Position numbers and translations under genes: made by a program. A stretch of DNA of 41,377 bases. Source: Desulfobacterales bacterium (GTDB lineage: Bacteria > Desulfobacterota > Desulfobacteria > Desulfobacterales > Desulfolunaceae). Under the pieces are notes generated by a model that saw only the letters and a program-made list of their open reading frames with translations, had not been told where the DNA came from and made no database searches. Below are positions 7,986 through 16,121 of this stretch, piece after piece. Location: contig JAKSCC010000181.1 in assembly GCA_022360815.1 (NCBI GenBank), forward strand, positions 1 to 41,377, written 5' to 3'. Each line of letters opens with the position of its first letter. Positions within the stretch are counted from its first letter, which is position 1.

Positions 7986-9314
7986 ATGACATTTCAAGAC
8001 CTCGGTCTTCGAGCCGAACTTTTAAAAGCTGTAAAATCCCTTGGCTACCCAGAGCCAACCCCAATTCAGACCCAGGCGATTCCCGTCATCTTAAAAGGCC
8101 AGGATATTCTGGCCCGAGCCCAGACCGGAACCGGCAAAACCGACGCCTTTGCCCTTCCCCTGGTGGAGATCTTAAGCCAGAAAGAGGCGGGCATCAAACA
8201 GCCCCGGGCCCTGGTTCTGGTTCCCACGCGAGAGCTGGCCCGCCAGGTGGGAGAGACCATCAAAGGCTACGCTCGCCGCGTCTCCCTTCGCTGCACCGTG
8301 GTTCACGGTGGGGTGAGGCTGGAGCCCCAGATCGACCGCATCAAACGGGGCATCGACATTCTGGTGGCCACTCCGGGACGGCTTATCGAACTCTCGAAAA
8401 TGCGCCACCTAAAGCTCGACCGCATCGAATTTCTTGTCTTTGACGAGGCCGACCGCATGCTCGATCTTGGCTTCAGCCGCGAAATAAACCAGATTCTCGG
8501 TATTCTGCCCGAAAAGAGACGCACCATGCTCTTTTCCGCCACCTACACAGCCCCCATTCGAGAGCTGGCATCCCGCATGCTGCAAGCCCCAGAACACATT
8601 GAGGTCTCCCCGGAAAACACCGCAGCCGACCCGGTAATTCAGCGGGCCCACAAGGTGGATCGCCACAACAAACAGAACCTTTTAAACCACCTCATAAAAA
8701 CCGAAAAATGGTCCCAAATTCTGGTTTTTGCCCGCACGCGAAGAGGGGCCGATAAAATTACCGAAAAGTGCCTTGCCAAAGGGGTTCAGGCCGCGGTTCT
8801 TCACAGCAGCAAGAGCCAATCCTTAAGATCCCGAACCCTTGATGAGTTCAAACAGGGGGTCATCAACGTTCTGGTGGCCACCGATGTGGCGGCAAGGGGT
8901 CTGGATATCAAGGGGCTGCCCTGCGTCATCAACTACGACATTCCGTCTGTGGCCGAAGACTACCTCCACCGCATCGGGCGAACCGGAAGGGCCGGAGTGC
9001 AAGGCCTTGCCCTCTCCTTTGTCTCCGAGGAAGAGGAGCGTTTTATCACGGCCATTGAAACGCATATGGGCGAAAAAATTCCCGCAAAAAAAATCAAGGG
9101 ATACACCCTGGACAGCGACGTGCCCGACTATGTGCTCTACCGCCCGGGCAGCAGCTCCAGCGAAAAAAAGGCCAAAAAAGAGTTCAAGGAGATGGCCGAA
9201 AAACGGAAAAACTCAAAGCGCATGGGGCCAACCAAAAAGGCCAAAAGCGGCACCACTCCCAAGAAGAAAAAGTCTCCGGCAAAAGGAGCATCCAAAGCAA
9301 GAAAACGGAGATAG
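7986..9314 (+). CDS. DEAD-box RNA helicase (RhlE-like)
   Basis: All core motifs of a DEAD-box helicase are visible in this 442-residue protein: the Q-motif (YPEPTPIQTQAI), motif I (AQTGTGKT, 45-52), PTRELARQV, TPGRL, DEAD, SAT, and HRIGRTGRAG. A lysine-rich tail (~390-442) probably adds nonspecific RNA binding. Such helicases act in ribosome assembly and mRNA turnover, often in the cold. The extent of the tail and the sequence resemble RhlE rather than CsdA or RhlB, but the subfamily was not tested. The next gene, a sigma-54 activator, starts only 3 nt after the stop. Confidence 0.92.
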   Translation: MTFQDLGLRAELLKAVKSLGYPEPTPIQTQAIPVILKGQDILARAQTGTGKTDAFALPLVEILSQKEAGIKQPRALVLVPTRELARQVGETIKGYARRVSLRCTVVHGGVRLEPQIDRIKRGIDILVATPGRLIELSKMRHLKLDRIEFLVFDEADRMLDLGFSREINQILGILPEKRRTMLFSATYTAPIRELASRMLQAPEHIEVSPENTAADPVIQRAHKVDRHNKQNLLNHLIKTEKWSQILVFARTRRGADKITEKCLAKGVQAAVLHSSKSQSLRSRTLDEFKQGVINVLVATDVAARGLDIKGLPCVINYDIPSVAEDYLHRIGRTGRAGVQGLALSFVSEEEERFITAIETHMGEKIPAKKIKGYTLDSDVPDYVLYRPGSSSSEKKAKKEFKEMAEKRKNSKRMGPTKKAKSGTTPKKKKSPAKGASKARKRR

Positions 9315-9317
9315 CCC

Positions 9318-10733
9318 ATGAACGTGCAGAAGACCAATGCGGCGCGCTATCTCTTCTCTTTTGACCATGCGCCCGTGGGCATTGTCTGGCACGACGCCGA
9401 AGGCAAAATCATCCACGTCAATGCCTATGCTTCACAAAAACTGGGTTATCCCCTTGAAGAACTCGTCGGAAATTACCTCTACAAGTTTGTGGTGCTCGAC
9501 ACCCAAGACGAAGGAGAGGGGTACTACAATGAAGATGTCGTGCAAATCAGCACCTACAACCTCTTCAGCAAAGGTGGCCAAGTCATTCCTGTGGAGGTTC
9601 ATGTGGCCGGAGCAGACCCCCAGGAAGGCGGGTTTGGCTGCGCGTTCTTCAGGGATATCTCGGATAAGGTGAAGCTCTCAGAGCTGGTACGCACCATCAG
9701 TCAGGAGACGGGGTACCACTTAAGCGACCCCATAAAAAAAGGCGAACTCAGCCAGCTGGCTGCCACCGGATGCTTCAGCAACTTCATCGGAAAAAGCCCG
9801 GCCATTGGCGAACTCTTCACCCGCATCTGCCAGGTGGCCCCCACCCCCACCACCGTTCTTGTCACCGGAGAGACCGGCACGGGAAAAGAGCTGGTGGCGG
9901 AAAAAATTCACCAGCTCAGCAGCCGCAGCAAGGGGCCTCTGGTCAAGATCAACTGTGCCACCCTGCCCCCTCACCTTGTTGAAGGCGAACTCTTTGGCCA
10001 CGAAAAAGGGGCTTTTACCGGAGCCCATGCTCGAAAACCCGGCCGCTTTGAGTTGGCCTCGGGTGGCACCCTTTTTCTCGATGAAATTGGGGAGTTGCCT
10101 CTGGAGCTCCAGGCCAAGCTTTTACGGGTGCTTCAAGAAGGTGAGTTTGAACGCCTGGGAGGGACCGCCACCCTGACATCCGATGTCCGTATTATTGCCG
10201 CCACCAACCGAAACATTGAAGGTCTGGTGGAAAAAGGACTCTTTCGAGCCGATCTCTATTTCCGTATCAGCATCTTTCCCATACAGATCCCCCCGTTAAG
10301 AGAGCGCATGGACGACATCCCCCTTTTAACGACATTTTTTTCAGACAACTACTGCCGCAGACTGGGAAGAAATCCCAAAAAAATTCCGGAATCTTTTCTT
10401 CTCTCCCTTTCACACCACCACTGGCCGGGCAATGTTCGGGAGCTCCAGAATGTCGTGGAGAGGGCCTGTATTTTAAGCACCGACGACACTCTGGCGGAAA
10501 CCGGAACCCTTTGCCCCATCCCCTCTCACCCGCAAAAACACAAGCCCGGTGAGCTTCCATCCTTTGAAGAGAACGAAAGATCCTACATTAAAAAGGTTCT
10601 TGCCCTTACCCGAGGCAAAGTCTTCGGAGAAGATGGAGCCGCAACCCTCATGGGACTCAACCCTCGAACCCTCACCTCAAAAATCAAAAAGCTGGGCATC
10701 TGTAAACCAAACCACCCTTCAGCGATGATATAA
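9318..10733 (+). CDS. PAS-domain sigma-54-dependent transcriptional activator, probable rdh regulator
   Basis: This 471-residue enhancer-binding protein has three parts. Residues ~10-115 are a PAS sensor domain ([20 protein letters not shown]). Residues ~155-395 are the sigma-54 AAA+ domain with Walker A GETGTGKE (184-191), the sigma-54-contacting GAFTGA loop (231-236), the Walker B FLDEIGE and the arginine-finger region. A Fis-type helix-turn-helix ([22 protein letters not shown]) closes the protein. There is no receiver domain, so the PAS domain probably senses the inducer directly. The rdh operon lies immediately downstream behind a good -24/-12 promoter, which makes this its likely activator. 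GGAG precedes the ATG, and the spacing of 3 nt to the helicase gene suggests partial co-transcription. Confidence 0.93.
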   Translation: MNVQKTNAARYLFSFDHAPVGIVWHDAEGKIIHVNAYASQKLGYPLEELVGNYLYKFVVLDTQDEGEGYYNEDVVQISTYNLFSKGGQVIPVEVHVAGADPQEGGFGCAFFRDISDKVKLSELVRTISQETGYHLSDPIKKGELSQLAATGCFSNFIGKSPAIGELFTRICQVAPTPTTVLVTGETGTGKELVAEKIHQLSSRSKGPLVKINCATLPPHLVEGELFGHEKGAFTGAHARKPGRFELASGGTLFLDEIGELPLELQAKLLRVLQEGEFERLGGTATLTSDVRIIAATNRNIEGLVEKGLFRADLYFRISIFPIQIPPLRERMDDIPLLTTFFSDNYCRRLGRNPKKIPESFLLSLSHHHWPGNVRELQNVVERACILSTDDTLAETGTLCPIPSHPQKHKPGELPSFEENERSYIKKVLALTRGKVFGEDGAATLMGLNPRTLTSKIKKLGICKPNHPSAMI

Positions 10734-10761
10734 AACCCCGGGCGATGATATTTCATCGCCC
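10722..10761. promoter_or_regulatory. Tandem repeats and palindrome upstream of the rdh promoter (candidate activator site)
   Basis: GCGATGATAT occurs at 10722-10731 and again at 10742-10751, offset by 20 bp or two helical turns. The second copy is half of a perfect inverted repeat, GGGCGATGA-TATT-TCATCGCCC (10740-10761). It lies about 90 bp upstream of the -24 element, the normal distance for a sigma-54 enhancer site. The palindrome could also act as the 3' hairpin of the regulator mRNA, but no T-run follows. Confidence 0.55.
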
Positions 10762-10850
10762 CCTCTCTTCCACCACCCCAAGCCGCTTTAAGCTTCAACT
10801 TTCTCTCTTTATTTTAAAGCAAATTGCAACGTCCATTTTCGATAAAGCCT

Positions 10851-10867
10851 TTGGCATACCTTATGCT
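10851..10867 (+). promoter_or_regulatory. Sigma-54 (-24/-12) promoter of the rdh operon
   Basis: TTGGCATACCTTATGCT matches the consensus YTGGCACGRNNNTTGCW with the invariant GG and GC at the correct 10-nt separation. Transcription would start near 10878, giving a leader of about 57 nt before rdhA. Confidence 0.8.
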
Positions 10868-10934
10868 CTACACCAAGCCTGTCATAAACCCGGGCTAAAT
10901 TTTGCCCAAGATTTTTTAAAGGTAAGGAGAAGAG

Positions 10935-12230
10935 ATGAAAGAGGAGAAAAGCCAAGAGAAAAAGCTGAACTTGAGTCGGCGATCTTTTGTCAAGTTGGGT
11001 GCGGTCTCCGCCGTGGCGGGTGCCGGTGCGGTGGCAGGCCTTCCCGCTCAAGCCGAAACCACTTCAGATCGTGAACTCCCGGGAAAAATGCCCCAGACTC
11101 AACTTCCCGTCAAAGTGGACTCGCATGTATACAAAAGGTTCCACCAACAGGACACCGCTTTCTGCCAGGCTGCCACCGGTCGATTCCCTGAAGGGAGACA
11201 GGCTTTCAGTCAATTGGGTGCCACCACCCAAGAGGTTGGGCTTCGTCAGATCGACAAGGCCCTCACCGATGCTGGCTGGTATGTGGACAAACTCATTGCC
11301 AATAACGCTTCCATCATGAGCCCAGACACCCTGGCTTATCGCTGGGACAACGACGCCGATGTCGCCGATTCGGCCTATGCCTTCTCTTCCAAAGAAGAGG
11401 CCACACACCATATCAAAAAAGCGGCCCGCTTCCTTGGAGCCGACCTGGTGGGAATTACCCCCTACGATGAAAGGTGGACCTACGCCTCCATCTTCAAACC
11501 CGAGCTGAAAAAAAGCGTGGAGCCTGAACTCCCCTTCACCCCAAAATCCGTCATTGTTTTGGGGTATGAAATGGATTACGAGGCCATGGCCACAGCCCCT
11601 TCAGGGGTCTCCGGCGGTGCCGTGGGCAAAGGGTACTCTCAAATGGCCATCACCGGAGCCTCCCTTCGAAACTTCATCAACAATTTGGGCTACCGAGCCT
11701 TTGCATCAGGAAACGATGTGGCACTAAGTGTCCCTTACGGAGTGGCCGCCGGCCTGGGTGAGGCAGCTCGAAACGGCATTCTTGTCACCTATGAGTATGG
11801 CCCACGGGTGCGCATCGGAAAGGTTTTCACAGAGCTGGATCTATCCTATAACAAACCCGTCACCTTTGGCGTGCGCCACTTCTGCGAAAGCTGCATGCGT
11901 TGTGCCGATGCCTGCCCTGGAAACGCAATCTCCAAGACGAAAAAGCCCTCCTTTGACATCCACAATGAATGCAACAACCCCGGTGTGGAAAAGTGGGCCG
12001 TGGATGCCAAAAAATGCCTTCTCGGCTGGGGAAAAACCCAGAGCGACTGCGCCACCTGCATCACCAGCTGTCCTTACAGCAAGCCCGATTTCTGGCACCA
12101 CCGCCTGGTGGATAAGGTCAACAAGCTGATGCCCGGCCCGGTCCATTCGGTCATGCGGGAGATGGATAAACTCTTTGGCTATGGCAACTCGTTTGATCGC
12201 AAATCCGTCACCAAATTCTGGAAATCTTAA
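10935..12230 (+). CDS. rdhA: Reductive dehalogenase catalytic subunit (RdhA)
   Basis: RdhA enzymes use a corrinoid and two 4Fe-4S clusters to remove halogens from organic compounds as a respiratory electron acceptor. This 431-residue protein begins with a Tat signal (RRSFVK at 15-20, hydrophobic stretch, likely cleavage after AQA-40), so the mature enzyme is exported and faces the periplasm. The corrinoid region is represented by VIVLGYEMDYEAM, GLGEAARNGILVTYEYGPRVRIGKVFTELDL-like blocks. First cluster: C317, C320, C323, C327-Pro. Second: C372, C375, C379-Pro with a distal cysteine at C361 or C346. AAGGAG precedes the ATG. The substrate cannot be read from the sequence; brominated or chlorinated phenols are plausible for a marine relative. 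Confidence 0.93.
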   Translation: MKEEKSQEKKLNLSRRSFVKLGAVSAVAGAGAVAGLPAQAETTSDRELPGKMPQTQLPVKVDSHVYKRFHQQDTAFCQAATGRFPEGRQAFSQLGATTQEVGLRQIDKALTDAGWYVDKLIANNASIMSPDTLAYRWDNDADVADSAYAFSSKEEATHHIKKAARFLGADLVGITPYDERWTYASIFKPELKKSVEPELPFTPKSVIVLGYEMDYEAMATAPSGVSGGAVGKGYSQMAITGASLRNFINNLGYRAFASGNDVALSVPYGVAAGLGEAARNGILVTYEYGPRVRIGKVFTELDLSYNKPVTFGVRHFCESCMRCADACPGNAISKTKKPSFDIHNECNNPGVEKWAVDAKKCLLGWGKTQSDCATCITSCPYSKPDFWHHRLVDKVNKLMPGPVHSVMREMDKLFGYGNSFDRKSVTKFWKS

Positions 12231-12245
12231 AAAGGGAGGTATCAG

Positions 12246-12542
12246 ATGGGTATTTTTACAGGAATTGAGGTGCTCTTCTTTTTTCTGGGGGTTCTCACCA
12301 CCCTTTCGGTTCTCGGAATCCTTTATCTTAAAATAAAAACAGCCGCAGATACGCAGACTTTGCTGCTGAGCACTCTGGGGCTCTTGCTTCTCGTCTTCAC
12401 CGTGGCCTGGTCTGTCAGCTCTGTTTTGGAGCAAGAGCATCAAGCCGCCAACATGGGGCTTCTCTTCTTTGGACTTCCGGCGGTGCTTTTTATAGGGATG
12501 GCCTGGAAACGCCTTTCGGCAACACGGTCGTCTGAGGAGTAG
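12246..12542 (+). CDS. rdhB: Small membrane protein, probable RdhB anchor of the reductive dehalogenase
   Basis: This 98-residue protein has three predicted membrane helices: ~5-28, ~38-58 and ~70-87. RdhB proteins are short, poorly conserved three-helix anchors encoded beside rdhA, holding it at the outer face of the cytoplasmic membrane. Position and topology support that role; sequence alone is weak. A strong GGGAGGT ribosome binding site precedes the ATG, 15 nt after rdhA. The conserved cytosolic-loop glutamates of some RdhB proteins have a possible counterpart at LEQEHQ between helices 2 and 3. Confidence 0.82.
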   Translation: MGIFTGIEVLFFFLGVLTTLSVLGILYLKIKTAADTQTLLLSTLGLLLLVFTVAWSVSSVLEQEHQAANMGLLFFGLPAVLFIGMAWKRLSATRSSEE

Positions 12543-12546
12543 TGCC

Positions 12547-13704
12547 GTGAACGCCTTAAAAAAATGGCTTACCCCCTTGGGCCTTCTGATCTTGCTGGCA
12601 GCTCTGGTAAGCTTCCACCTAAAGGGAGAGTCCCAAATCCTCTTCCTTCTTCAGGAGAGCTTTCCCATGGCCCAAATCACTCGAGGCCAGGGCGATGTGG
12701 AGTGCTACCTGATCAAAGAGAAGGAAGCTGCTTCCAAACGGATCTACCCGTCCCGGCCTACGGGCTGGGGCGGCCCTATGGTGGTGGCTCCGGTTGTGGA
12801 TAAAAATCTTGCCCTTGAAGAGGTTGTCATTCTCAAACATCGCGAAACCCCGGCGTTTTTCGACTATGTCAAGACAAGCGGATTTCTGGGGCAGTTTCAG
12901 AGTAAAACCCACATGGATCCGTTGGCACTTCAAACAGACATTGATGCGGTCACCGGAGCCACCATCACGTCACGGGCCATCACCCGAGGTGTCAGAGAGG
13001 CCATGGACCAAGCGGCATGGGAACTGCTCGGCGTCAAACCGACCGAAAAAAGAGCAGAGATCCATTTCGGCTTTCGCGAGGCCCTGCTTCTCTCTCTCTT
13101 TGGACTTACCTTCGTGGCGGTGAAAAAAAAGTGGCGCAAGACTCGGCTTCCCGTACTTGCCGCAAGCTTTCTCTTTCTGGGGCTCATGACCAAAAGCCCG
13201 GTCTCCGTCTCAAACATCGCCGCCCTTCTCATGGGCCATGGACCGACGTTGAGCGAGCACCTCTTCTGGTGGATTTTGGTCCCCGGATCTTTGGTTTTTG
13301 TAGCACTTTTAGGAAAGAATGCCTGGTGCGGATGGCTTTGCCCCTTCGGAGCCATTCAGGAAGGAATCCTTCGAACCGGAGGGTTGAAGCTCTCTGTTCC
13401 GAAACCACTCCAAAAACCACTGAAATCGGCACCCAAGATCGTTGCCCTTGCAGCACTTCTTGCGGCATTTATATCAGGAAATGCCTCTCGGGCTTCGGTG
13501 GAACCCTTTGCCACACTCTTTGGCCTCAAGGGCGCCCCCTGGCAGTGGTATCTCGTCTCCTTTGCCATCGCCGGATCCTTTCTCATTCCGAGGTTCTGGT
13601 GCCGCTACTTCTGCCCGGCAGGGGTCTGCTTCACCTGTGCCGCAAAAACAAAACATCAGTGCCGTAAACTCACAAAAAAAGGAATCACCTCCCTTTCGGC
13701 GTAA
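12547..13704 (+). CDS. rdhC: FMN-binding NosR/RdhC-like membrane protein
   Basis: The 385-residue product has an N-terminal membrane anchor (~8-24) and a periplasmic FMN-binding domain with DAVTGATITSR (the S/TGAT motif, where threonine carries covalent FMN). Several membrane helices follow, with two cysteine motifs, WCGWLCPFGA and WCRYFCPAGVCFTC, typical of the NosR/NapH polyferredoxin family. RdhC-type proteins probably pass electrons from the quinone pool or a membrane donor towards RdhA. The start is GTG with GAGGAG upstream, 4 nt after rdhB. The gene's 3' end overlaps the convergent WYL regulator by 20 bp, and I see no terminator. Confidence 0.9.
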   Translation: MNALKKWLTPLGLLILLAALVSFHLKGESQILFLLQESFPMAQITRGQGDVECYLIKEKEAASKRIYPSRPTGWGGPMVVAPVVDKNLALEEVVILKHRETPAFFDYVKTSGFLGQFQSKTHMDPLALQTDIDAVTGATITSRAITRGVREAMDQAAWELLGVKPTEKRAEIHFGFREALLLSLFGLTFVAVKKKWRKTRLPVLAASFLFLGLMTKSPVSVSNIAALLMGHGPTLSEHLFWWILVPGSLVFVALLGKNAWCGWLCPFGAIQEGILRTGGLKLSVPKPLQKPLKSAPKIVALAALLAAFISGNASRASVEPFATLFGLKGAPWQWYLVSFAIAGSFLIPRFWCRYFCPAGVCFTCAAKTKHQCRKLTKKGITSLSA

Positions 13705-14635
13705 AGGAATCCTTTCCGTACTGCTGAGCCAATCCCTGCGCAATCTCTGCCACTCGGTGGCGAGCGTGGGGAGGCTCAAGCACCTCCACCAGTGGGCCAA
13801 AACTCAATATCCACCCATAAACCCACTCATCTTCAGGCAAAGGAAAAAAGCCCATAATGGTTCCATCGGGCATGAAATGAAGTCGGTCGGAGTTGTAATA
13901 ATCGGTGATGCGGCCTTTGGCTGAAGGGGCAAAACGAAGCACAAAAAGTGTCTCGGGGCGAATGTCTTCCGGCCCCTTAGAAGAGTCAGAAAAACGCGGC
14001 CACCTCCCTGCATCGAAGCGGTCGTCTTGCGGCCAGACCGCCACCATGCGGGTGAGCTTGAATAGCCTTTGGGCATCACGAAAGCGACAATGGGCATAAA
14101 GATACCAGGACGCCCCTTTGATAATCACAGAGAGTGGCTCTACCATGCGCCGGGTTATCTCTCCAGAGGCTGCCGCATACTCGATCTCAAGCACCTGCAT
14201 ACCTTCCACAGCCCGGCTGACCATCTGAAAGAGATGACGATGCGCCGGATCCATTCCCCAAGGAGTAAAATCCATAATCACTGGGTCGTGCTTGCGGCTG
14301 CTCCGCCTGCCGCTGGCCAGGTTTTTCAACTTCTCTTCGGTGGATTTTAGCGCCGGACTGCTGCCCAAGGCATTGAATCGGCTCACAAGCTCGGTAAGGG
14401 CCGAGAGCTCTTCGGATTGGAAGAAGTGACGGTCTACCGTATAATTTTCCATCATACGGTAGCCCCCCTCTTTGCCACGATCCGCATAGATCGGAACACC
14501 AGCGCAGGTAAGACTCTCCACATCCCTTTGGATGGTTCGCACCGAAACTTCAAAGCGCTCGGAGAGCTCCCTGGCTGTGGTTTTACGCCGGTTCATAAGA
14601 AACAACGTGATGGCAAGAAGCCGATCGATTTTCAT
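13685..14635 (-). CDS. HTH/WYL-domain transcriptional regulator (YafY-like)
   Basis: The 316-residue protein begins with a DeoR/HTH_11 winged helix (ITLFLMNRRKTTARELSERFEVSVRTIQRDVESL). A WYL domain follows, with ASWYLYAHCRFRDAQRLFKLTRM (residues ~180-205), and then the C-terminal WCX extension. WYL domains sense ligands, often nucleic acid or small molecules. It is co-transcribed with the zinc-ribbon gene 3 nt upstream and converges on rdhC with a 20-bp overlap. Its position next to the rdh operon could be coincidental. Confidence 0.9.
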   Translation of the reverse strand: MKIDRLLAITLFLMNRRKTTARELSERFEVSVRTIQRDVESLTCAGVPIYADRGKEGGYRMMENYTVDRHFFQSEELSALTELVSRFNALGSSPALKSTEEKLKNLASGRRSSRKHDPVIMDFTPWGMDPAHRHLFQMVSRAVEGMQVLEIEYAAASGEITRRMVEPLSVIIKGASWYLYAHCRFRDAQRLFKLTRMVAVWPQDDRFDAGRWPRFSDSSKGPEDIRPETLFVLRFAPSAKGRITDYYNSDRLHFMPDGTIMGFFPLPEDEWVYGWILSFGPLVEVLEPPHARHRVAEIAQGLAQQYGKDSFTPKGR

Positions 14636-14638
14636 AAA

Positions 14639-14899
14639 TCAAACCTTTTTCCACCGCGCCAGATTGGGCAGGGTGGTGCACAAAAGCTCACGGGCTTCGG
14701 TCTCTTGCATCCCCGAATCCACCATGTGCGGAACGCAGGTCTCTATCATCTCCTCCATGGTCACATCCTGGGTAAACGTGCCCTTTTGATAACAGTACGT
14801 ACAAAACTCCTCGGTGGTTCCTCCATCTTTTGTCGTTCCCATGAGCTTTGCTTCAGTAATGGGCATTCCGCAGCTCTGACAATACACGTGCTGATCCAT
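14639..14899 (-). CDS. Small zinc-ribbon protein
   Basis: The ATG at 14899 (preceded by AGGAGG, 6 nt) gives an 86-residue protein; a longer frame upstream lacks a ribosome binding site. Two CX2C pairs, CQSCGMPI near the start and CTYCYQKG in the middle, form a rubredoxin-like zinc ribbon of the putative-zinc-ribbon family often found beside WYL/YafY regulators. The rest is helical. Its stop lies 3 nt before the WYL regulator start, so they form a two-gene operon. Confidence 0.8.
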   Translation of the reverse strand: MDQHVYCQSCGMPITEAKLMGTTKDGGTTEEFCTYCYQKGTFTQDVTMEEMIETCVPHMVDSGMQETEARELLCTTLPNLARWKKV

Positions 14900-15050
14900 A
14901 AGATCCTCCTTTTTTGTCCGCACAGGACTTTTAGAAAATTTTTCGGCTCCTGCATCTGCATCAAGCCATCCATTTTCTACAAGCATACCCATCCTAACCC
15001 GACATCTGTCTGTCGCATTTCAATCAAAAACCAAAAAATAGTCAGCCCAT

Positions 15051-15084
15051 AAAAAAAGGGAGCCCACTCAGCCCCCTTTTTTTT
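15051..15084 (-). terminator. Rho-independent terminator of the DUF2293 gene
   Basis: GGGAGC (15058-15063) pairs with GCCCCC (15071-15076) with one mismatch. Long A and T tracts flank it on both sides. On the minus strand the stem is followed by seven T. Confidence 0.65.
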
Positions 15085-15089
15085 AGAAG

Positions 15090-15773
15090 TTATGAACCTT
15101 TCATTTTTTCAAGGGCGCTTCCAATGGGGCAGGGGTCAACCCGTTCCCCTTGCCGGTACCTCTTCAGCAAAGCCACCGACTCACCGGCAAGCTGCCGCCG
15201 AACTCTTCGCCTTTCCCCCTTGATACGCGCCACCTTCAAATTGTCATAGTTTGTTGTGTGGTGACGCATCCAGGCGATGATGGCGGCATCGGCCCGCTCT
15301 TCCAGGGAGATTCTTCGGGTTCGTGCCACGGTTCCGCTTCCAACGGGTATGGCGTATCGGGTGATGGTATGGGCCAGACGCTTGGCAAGGGCTTCGTGGG
15401 ACGGGTGAAAGGCCAGACGATGAACCACAGCCTCGCAAAACGAGAGACGATAACGCTCCTCCTCTTTTTGACGCCGCCTTCGGCCCGCCTCAAGCCGTTT
15501 CTGATAAGACGGGTCCTCTTTTTCAGCCTCACGCTTTGCCTTCTCCCTTTCAATCGCATCCAAAGGGGCCCACACACCCCTTGAGAAACGCTTTCTTCCC
15601 CTTTTCTCCTGCACCTGAAAGTGGGGCCCCGCCTGCTTGACCCGCCGGGTTAACGCCGCATCGCCTGGGGCAAGCAGCGCCCATGAATCAGGAACCGTAA
15701 GGGTCTCTCCCTCTTCGGTGATCACTTCCCTCTCTTTCTTGCCGGGTTTTACCACCCGCGCTTCACTCTGCAC
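15090..15773 (-). CDS. DUF2293-domain protein
   Basis: The 227-residue protein is strongly basic. The N-terminal ~60 residues precede a coiled, Arg/Lys/Glu-rich segment (~70-110). The C-terminal ~95 residues match DUF2293: AWMRHHTTNYDNLKVARIKG followed by RRRVRRQLA, with the conserved RHxTTxYD pattern. The function of DUF2293 is unknown; nucleic-acid binding is plausible from the charge. The start is GTG with a weak AAGGA site. It is a single gene with its own terminator. Confidence 0.75.
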   Translation of the reverse strand: MQSEARVVKPGKKEREVITEEGETLTVPDSWALLAPGDAALTRRVKQAGPHFQVQEKRGRKRFSRGVWAPLDAIEREKAKREAEKEDPSYQKRLEAGRRRRQKEEERYRLSFCEAVVHRLAFHPSHEALAKRLAHTITRYAIPVGSGTVARTRRISLEERADAAIIAWMRHHTTNYDNLKVARIKGERRRVRRQLAGESVALLKRYRQGERVDPCPIGSALEKMKGS

Positions 15774-16121
15774 GCCTCTGTTCCTTCCTCAATTTTGTCC
15801 CAATAACGATTCTGTATGTGAATGCTCAAAACAAACTGTAAGTCGATTCGTATTCCATGGCATTTACGCAGTGACAACAGGCACTTCCAACACCTCCAAC
15901 CAGCGAAAACTGTGGCCTGTTTTCGAAATCAATTTTTGAAAGACCCCTCCCCTAAAAAACGACTCGCCAATGGCCAGTCAAACGAGGCTCACATTTCAGG
16001 CTGGATTTTTCGAAATTCTTCCTGTAGTTTTCCAACCTTTTGATTTCCCCTTGTTAAATACCACACTGACTTTTTTCAGGTCAGTCTCACTAAATTCGTC
16101 AAGCTGTGGAGCAATGCACAC
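15774..16121. other. Divergent intergenic region between DUF2293 and rapA
   Basis: It must hold both promoters, but neither shows a clear consensus. The only structure is a 6-bp hairpin, ACTGAC (16065-16070) / GTCAGT (16080-16085), with a T-rich loop 36 nt upstream of the rapA ATG. No credible gene is seen. Confidence 0.4.

Noticed and set aside
10740-10761. Palindrome as the terminator of the sigma-54 regulator gene
   Set aside because: The stem is perfect, but the following bases are CCCTCTCTT with no T-run, and a repeat of its arm occurs 20 bp upstream, so an activator site is more likely. Dual use is not excluded.
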